A stretch of 64,000 bases of DNA from an uncultured Cellvibrionales bacterium (GTDB taxonomy: Bacteria; Pseudomonadota; Gammaproteobacteria; Pseudomonadales; GM7GCV1), in the NCBI GenBank assembly GCA_913063225.1, contig CAJXYP010000012.1:1-64000 (forward strand). The letters run 5' to 3'. This document shows positions 60,577-64,000 of this stretch, in pieces. A model generated the notes under the pieces. It was not told the DNA's origin, did not search any database, and saw only the letters and a program-made list of their open reading frames with translations. Each line of letters starts with the position of its first letter. Position 1 is the stretch's first letter. The position numbers and the translations under genes were made by a program.

Positions 60577-61542
60577 CTAAGGCATCCGCGAATAGGCAGT
60601 AACGCTATCATCGATTATAAAGGTCATTAAATCTTCACCGACGATTAGCGGTCCATCATAGTTAACGCGAGTTCGCGTCAATAGACTAGCTAGAGGCGCT
60701 TCAGGGAACTCAGGAGGATTACTCAACAGTACCAAATGGGTATAAACCGCTAACTTTGGCCCTATTCTATCAAAGACTATGCCCGCCTCTTCCGGCAGTG
60801 TGTGATGAGCAACGATGCGGCGAATTTGTTCAGACGAGGCTAGTAGCTCATCGGATACCAAGGCCACTTCATGAATAACCAAATCAGCGCCTTCAGCAGC
60901 CGCAATAAGGTTTTCATCAAAGGTAGTGTCACCGGAAATAACTACTGACCTACCATCGTAATCAACACGATAGCCATATGAGGGTTTGATTAACTCACCA
61001 TGCTCTACCGCAAAGGCAGTTACGACAACGCCATCTTTTTCGAAAACCACACCATCCTCATCGAATTCGTGAGCAAGCGTATCAATGCCTTCTGGCGGCA
61101 ATAGCTCGTCTGGAATTCGGACTCTGGTATTCTCCGAAAAAGCTATCTCCATATGGTCGAGCATAGCCTTGGTACCCACTGGGCCCCAAACTTCGAAAGG
61201 CTCTGAGCGACGACCAAACCAGGGTGGTATCCAGCCTGTCATCCACAGATCTGCAAGGCCATTGACATGATCGGAATGGAAGTGTGTAAGAAAGACTCCG
61301 TCTACGTCGCGCAACGGAATATTCAGCTGAACCAAGCGCTGCGTCGCGCCTCTGCCTACATCAAAAAGCAGTTTTTGATTGTTGACCTCAACTAGGGTCG
61401 CGGGACCAAAGCGATCAACCCTAGGAATAGGGTCGCCCGTGCCAAGCAAAGTGACCTGGAAGTCACCTTGCGCGACGACTGAAGTCGAAAAAAACGCTGC
61501 AGATAAAGCGCTAAGAATTAGGAACTTACTGATACTACTCAT
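60577..61542 (-). CDS. Exported metallo-beta-lactamase-fold hydrolase
   Basis: A 321-residue protein with a signal peptide (FFSTSVVAQ). The metal motif THFHSDHVNGL gives His87, His89, Asp91 and His92; the later HEVALV, ISGDTTFDE and VAHHTLPEE segments add the remaining ligands. The arrangement resembles the RNase Z/arylsulfatase-like branch, but an exported tRNase Z is unlikely, so a secreted esterase, phosphodiesterase or sulfatase is more probable. It is on the minus strand upstream of sixA, with a terminator between. Confidence 0.87.
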   Translation of the reverse strand: MSSISKFLILSALSAAFFSTSVVAQGDFQVTLLGTGDPIPRVDRFGPATLVEVNNQKLLFDVGRGATQRLVQLNIPLRDVDGVFLTHFHSDHVNGLADLWMTGWIPPWFGRRSEPFEVWGPVGTKAMLDHMEIAFSENTRVRIPDELLPPEGIDTLAHEFDEDGVVFEKDGVVVTAFAVEHGELIKPSYGYRVDYDGRSVVISGDTTFDENLIAAAEGADLVIHEVALVSDELLASSEQIRRIVAHHTLPEEAGIVFDRIGPKLAVYTHLVLLSNPPEFPEAPLASLLTRTRVNYDGPLIVGEDLMTFIIDDSVTAYSRMP

Positions 61543-61594
61543 TGAGGCTCTTCTCTAGGATGAATTCTAACTAGGATGAATTCTAAGCGATTGC

Positions 61595-62080
61595 TTAGTC
61601 TTCGGTATTAACCCAAACCATAATTAACATAGCGGTGGCAAAGGTTCTAAAGGCTTCTTGCAAAGTATTTACGTTGGGATTTTGCCAAAGCATAAACCAC
61701 TCCTGACATATCACTCCAAAAGCAATTAGATAGAAACAGGCGACAATGCTTAGACCCGTAACGGCGGTAGATTTTGCCGCGTTGAAATCTGAGGCGGAAG
61801 ATCTAGCCGACCAGAGCTTGAATGCTCCTAGTAGTAGAACAACGCCAGAGGTCAACTCTGTCAATATAATCGCGATAGCACCCAGCCAGATAATCATCGG
61901 GCTTTCGATAGCACGCCAGCTCTGCATAGGGTCACCAAATGTGTCCTGCATACCGACCGCCATCGCAACGGGAGCAAAAGTGCCCTGCGGGCTAAGCGCG
62001 TTATTCATTCCAGCTAGTAGCATTAACAAACCCAAACCAGCTACCAAAGCCACCTTACCTATTTTGTTATTCACTTTCAT
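61595..62080 (-). CDS. DUF2165 family membrane protein
   Basis: A 161-residue inner-membrane protein with four hydrophobic segments. The ATG at 62080 follows GGGAGTAGAT. DUF2165 signatures: GMQDTFGDPMQSWRAIESP, IILTELTSGVVLLLGAFKLW and FGVICQEWFMLWQNPNVNT. No function is known. It lies 47 bp downstream of the YciI-like gene, on the same strand. Confidence 0.85.
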   Translation of the reverse strand: MKVNNKIGKVALVAGLGLLMLLAGMNNALSPQGTFAPVAMAVGMQDTFGDPMQSWRAIESPMIIWLGAIAIILTELTSGVVLLLGAFKLWSARSSASDFNAAKSTAVTGLSIVACFYLIAFGVICQEWFMLWQNPNVNTLQEAFRTFATAMLIMVWVNTED

Positions 62081-62127
62081 ATCTACTCCCAATTGATTGA
62101 AAAATCCCAACAATAAATCTCGGCTTA

Positions 62128-62526
62128 CTAGATTACTTCTCTGGCGCCGTTTGAATATGTAACTTTTAGCGTGATGGAACCTTCGTTTAGCAACCACGGC
62201 CGTACGCGGAATTTTCGCGCGCCGCTTTTATGCATGGGATCATCAGAAGCTATTTGGTGCGCATGCTCTAGGGAGTCAGCACGAATAATGACCATTCCCT
62301 CGCCTTCCCACTCCTTGCAAGCATCGTCGGCCAAAGGCCCGGCAGCGAACATAACGCCGGTGCGCTCGAGCTCTAGTTGATAGGCAAGATGTTGTTTAAA
62401 GTTTGCAAAAATCGCATCCATACCGCCGACAGGCTCGGTCTGGATTACGTAAAGCTGTTTAGCAAGCAGGCCCTTCTCTGTGACCTCGTCAATGTGCTGC
62501 TGCCAAGATGATTTTTCTTCGGCCAT
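62128..62526 (-). CDS. YciI-like (YCII domain) protein
   Basis: A 132-residue protein. The core, a ferredoxin-like YCII domain at about 24-112, has HLAYQLELERTGVMFAAGPL, DACKEWEGEGMVIIRADSLE and the Asp/His pair ASDDPMHKSGARKFRVRPW. Related proteins act as muconolactone isomerase-like enzymes or have unknown roles. It may be linked to the DUF2165 gene downstream. It has no signal peptide. Confidence 0.85.
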   Translation of the reverse strand: MAEEKSSWQQHIDEVTEKGLLAKQLYVIQTEPVGGMDAIFANFKQHLAYQLELERTGVMFAAGPLADDACKEWEGEGMVIIRADSLEHAHQIASDDPMHKSGARKFRVRPWLLNEGSITLKVTYSNGAREVI

Positions 62527-62570
62527 CTGGCGCTCCCCCGACTAATGAGTCGTAATTTTAGCTATGAATA

Positions 62571-63893
62571 TTAGACCTGTTTAGTCCAATCAGTTTGCTC
62601 AAGTATTTCTTTAATTCGTTTCATAAATGCAGCGGAATAAGCTCCGTCAAAGGCTCTGTGGTCAAAAGACTGGGCCAATATTCCGACGGGACGAATGGCA
62701 ATAGAATCACCCTCCGCACTTTCAATTACTACCGGACGTTTTTTGATGCCATCAGTAGACATTATGGCTACTTGCGGCTGACTAATAACCGGAGCGGTAA
62801 TCAGAGTGCCGAAAGGACCCGAGTTAGACAGCGTATAGGTTGCGCCAGACATATCGTCAGGGCTGAGCTTGCCATCGCGAGCCTTAGTGCTCAGCTCTTT
62901 AATGGCTGCTGCAATCTGACCAACTGACTTATTTGCGCAATCTTTAACAACCGGTACAACCAGTCCGTCGAAGTTCAGGTCAACTGCGATACCGAGGTTA
63001 ATCAAACTGTGAAGACGGATGCCGTCTCCCTCTACGCTTGAATTTACCTTAGGAAACTCTGAAAGAGCCAAGGTGATAGCGCGGGAAATAAAGGGCAGAT
63101 ACGTTAAGGAATAGCCTTTGTCGGCTTTCCAAGCTGCGCCAACTTTCTTACGCGCAGCATCCACAGCGGTGTATTCAACTTCTACCGCTTGCAATACATG
63201 TGGGCTTGTCGCTTTTGACATGACCATATGGTCGCCAGTCATTTTGCGAATGCGATTGAACGGAATGTAGCTTCGGCTATCGCCAGCAATTGCCGCTGGA
63301 GCTGCAACCGGTGCAGGTACTGAAGCAGCAACCGGTGCCGGTGCGGCAACAGGTGCGGCTGCTCCGCCATTATCAATGAATTCAATCACATCATTTCTGG
63401 TAATCCGACCACCCTTGCCCGTACCGGTGACTGAAGATAGATCTAGACCATGCTCTGCCACCAAACGGCGTACCGCTGGAGAAAGCATTGCCGAAGGCTG
63501 TGCAGCCAAAGGATTATCAGATTGTGATGCGCTGGTAGCAGAACTCGCTGGCCCTTGGGCAGGTGCAGGCTCTGGAGCGGGTGCGGGTGCGGGTGCGGCG
63601 ACAGCGGCTGGCGCTGCAGGAGCTTCAGCTTTAGCAGCTGGAGCCGCTTGCGCTTCTTCACCATCAACGGCAATAACGCATATAACTACGCCTACGTCGC
63701 CTACGTCGCCCTCTTTAATGTTAATTGCAGTAATAACTCCATCTGCTGGAGCCGGAACCTCAATAGCGGCTTTATCGGTTTCGACATCGAGAAGAGTCTC
63801 GTTTTTCTTAACCGCATCACCAACTTTTTTGTACCAAGCAGCGACCGTACCTTCGTTAACGGATTCGCCCATTTGGGGCATGATTACGTCCAC
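62571..63893 (-). CDS. Dihydrolipoyllysine-residue acyltransferase (E2 of a 2-oxo acid dehydrogenase complex)
   Basis: A 440-residue E2. The lipoyl domain (1-80) carries the lipoyl-lysine in VETDKAAIEVPAP (Lys41). It is followed by an Ala/Pro-rich linker (~80-130), a peripheral-subunit-binding domain (about 130-170, SPAVRRLVAEHGLDLSSVTG) and a second linker. The catalytic domain ends with DHRAFDGAYSAAFMKR (H-R-x-x-D-G). The genes are in the order E1-beta then E2, with the E1-beta end at 63938. A pyruvate, branched-chain or acetoin-type complex is possible; the choice needs the E1 sequence. The lipoyl domain has GDVGDVGVVI where GD(T/S)VPVG(T/E)VI is usual. Confidence 0.92.
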   Translation of the reverse strand: MDVIMPQMGESVNEGTVAAWYKKVGDAVKKNETLLDVETDKAAIEVPAPADGVITAINIKEGDVGDVGVVICVIAVDGEEAQAAPAAKAEAPAAPAAVAAPAPAPAPEPAPAQGPASSATSASQSDNPLAAQPSAMLSPAVRRLVAEHGLDLSSVTGTGKGGRITRNDVIEFIDNGGAAAPVAAPAPVAASVPAPVAAPAAIAGDSRSYIPFNRIRKMTGDHMVMSKATSPHVLQAVEVEYTAVDAARKKVGAAWKADKGYSLTYLPFISRAITLALSEFPKVNSSVEGDGIRLHSLINLGIAVDLNFDGLVVPVVKDCANKSVGQIAAAIKELSTKARDGKLSPDDMSGATYTLSNSGPFGTLITAPVISQPQVAIMSTDGIKKRPVVIESAEGDSIAIRPVGILAQSFDHRAFDGAYSAAFMKRIKEILEQTDWTKQV

Positions 63894-63937
63894 ATTAAAC
63901 CTCTTTGTATAAGTGTAAAAATTGCATATAGACGCAA

Positions 63938-64000
63938 TTAATCCATTTGGCTTATGGTTTCTACAATACGATCAACACTCGGGATCATTATGTCTTCGAG
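63938..64000 (-). CDS. E1-beta subunit of the 2-oxo acid dehydrogenase complex, C-terminal end
   Basis: Only the last 20 residues lie in the window: LEDIMIPSVDRIVETISQMD. They match the end of E1-beta (transketolase C-terminal) subunits, which typically finish L-E-D-x-x-(I/L)-P-(S/T)-V-x-x-I-V. The stop is at 63938-63940, 45 bp before the E2 start, on the same strand. The rest of the gene lies beyond the right edge. Confidence 0.8.
   Translation of the reverse strand, partial: LEDIMIPSVDRIVETISQMD

Noticed and set aside
63376-63912. Ala/Gly-rich frame opposite the E2 gene
   Set aside because: It is an antisense shadow of the Ala/Pro-rich linker of E2.
1-64000. CRISPR arrays, intact insertion sequences and rRNA genes
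   Set aside because: I saw no regularly spaced repeats, no transposase and no rRNA sequence anywhere in the window.

Overview
The window reads as a chromosomal contig end from a Gram-negative, aerobic gammaproteobacterium, probably marine. The evidence is the gene order rnr-rlmB-rpsF-rpsR-rplI with dnaB close behind, the YggX and MutY neighbours, monofunctional HisB, PanD/PanC and Acs, and a very large share of exported proteins and lipoproteins. I cannot name the genus. The first 75 bases are not genomic: they are an Illumina Nextera P7 adapter left on the contig end, and it truncates the first gene.

Layout. 76-3903: a truncated lipoprotein amidohydrolase, a small membrane protein, a DUF6152-type exported protein, a YedK/HMCES-type SRAP protein, a decayed SnoaL-like gene and a ricin-like secreted protein. 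4015-11502: a genomic island at a tRNA-Phe gene, bounded by 19-bp direct repeats of the tRNA 3' end. It contains an internal, partly degenerate att-like copy, a broken integrase start, and cargo for an exported EF-hand protein, a fibronectin-III protein with a small partner, a DUF6694-type lipoprotein and an unrecognised exported protein. 11638-27439: housekeeping genes (yggX, mutY, hisB-hisH-hisA, hisF on the opposite strand, a DUF523-DUF1722 protein, acs, panC-panD, a ParA-like gene overlapping dnaB, rplI-rpsR-rpsF with a long acidic/basic tail on S6, rlmB-rnr). 27539-37699: a minus-strand block of exported enzymes (two amidohydrolases, an esterase, two Cys-type sulfatases, a dihaem cytochrome c, a ricin-like protein) plus an Npt-like permease. 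37978-38064: tRNA-Leu. 38141-46808: a frameshifted esterase, a HAD protein, a Tat-exported dienelactone hydrolase, another ricin-like protein and four DUF6152 proteins, one fused to a second extracellular domain. 46822-57202: a nine-gene minus-strand operon that appears to couple a tripartite tricarboxylate transporter to fumarylacetoacetate-hydrolase-type and amidohydrolase enzymes, with two di-domain SnoaL lipoproteins and a SUMF1-like lipoprotein inside it. 57556-64000: two more DUF6152 genes, SixA, an exported metallo-beta-lactamase-fold protein, DUF2165, YciI-like, and the E2 and E1-beta ends of a 2-oxo acid dehydrogenase complex.

How the genes may work together. Outside the housekeeping block, nearly everything is exported and hydrolytic or transport related, which suggests uptake and degradation of sulfated, esterified or aromatic organic matter at the cell surface. 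Three families recur at scattered loci: DUF6152 (seven copies), lipoprotein amidohydrolase_3 (three) and ricin-like secreted proteins (three). The most striking signal is that all seven DUF6152 proteins place a His-His pair exactly after the predicted signal-peptide cleavage site, and a second conserved [N/Q]-P-H histidine at mature position 27-29. That layout would suit an N-terminal-histidine metal site. This is inference and needs structural or metal-binding data.
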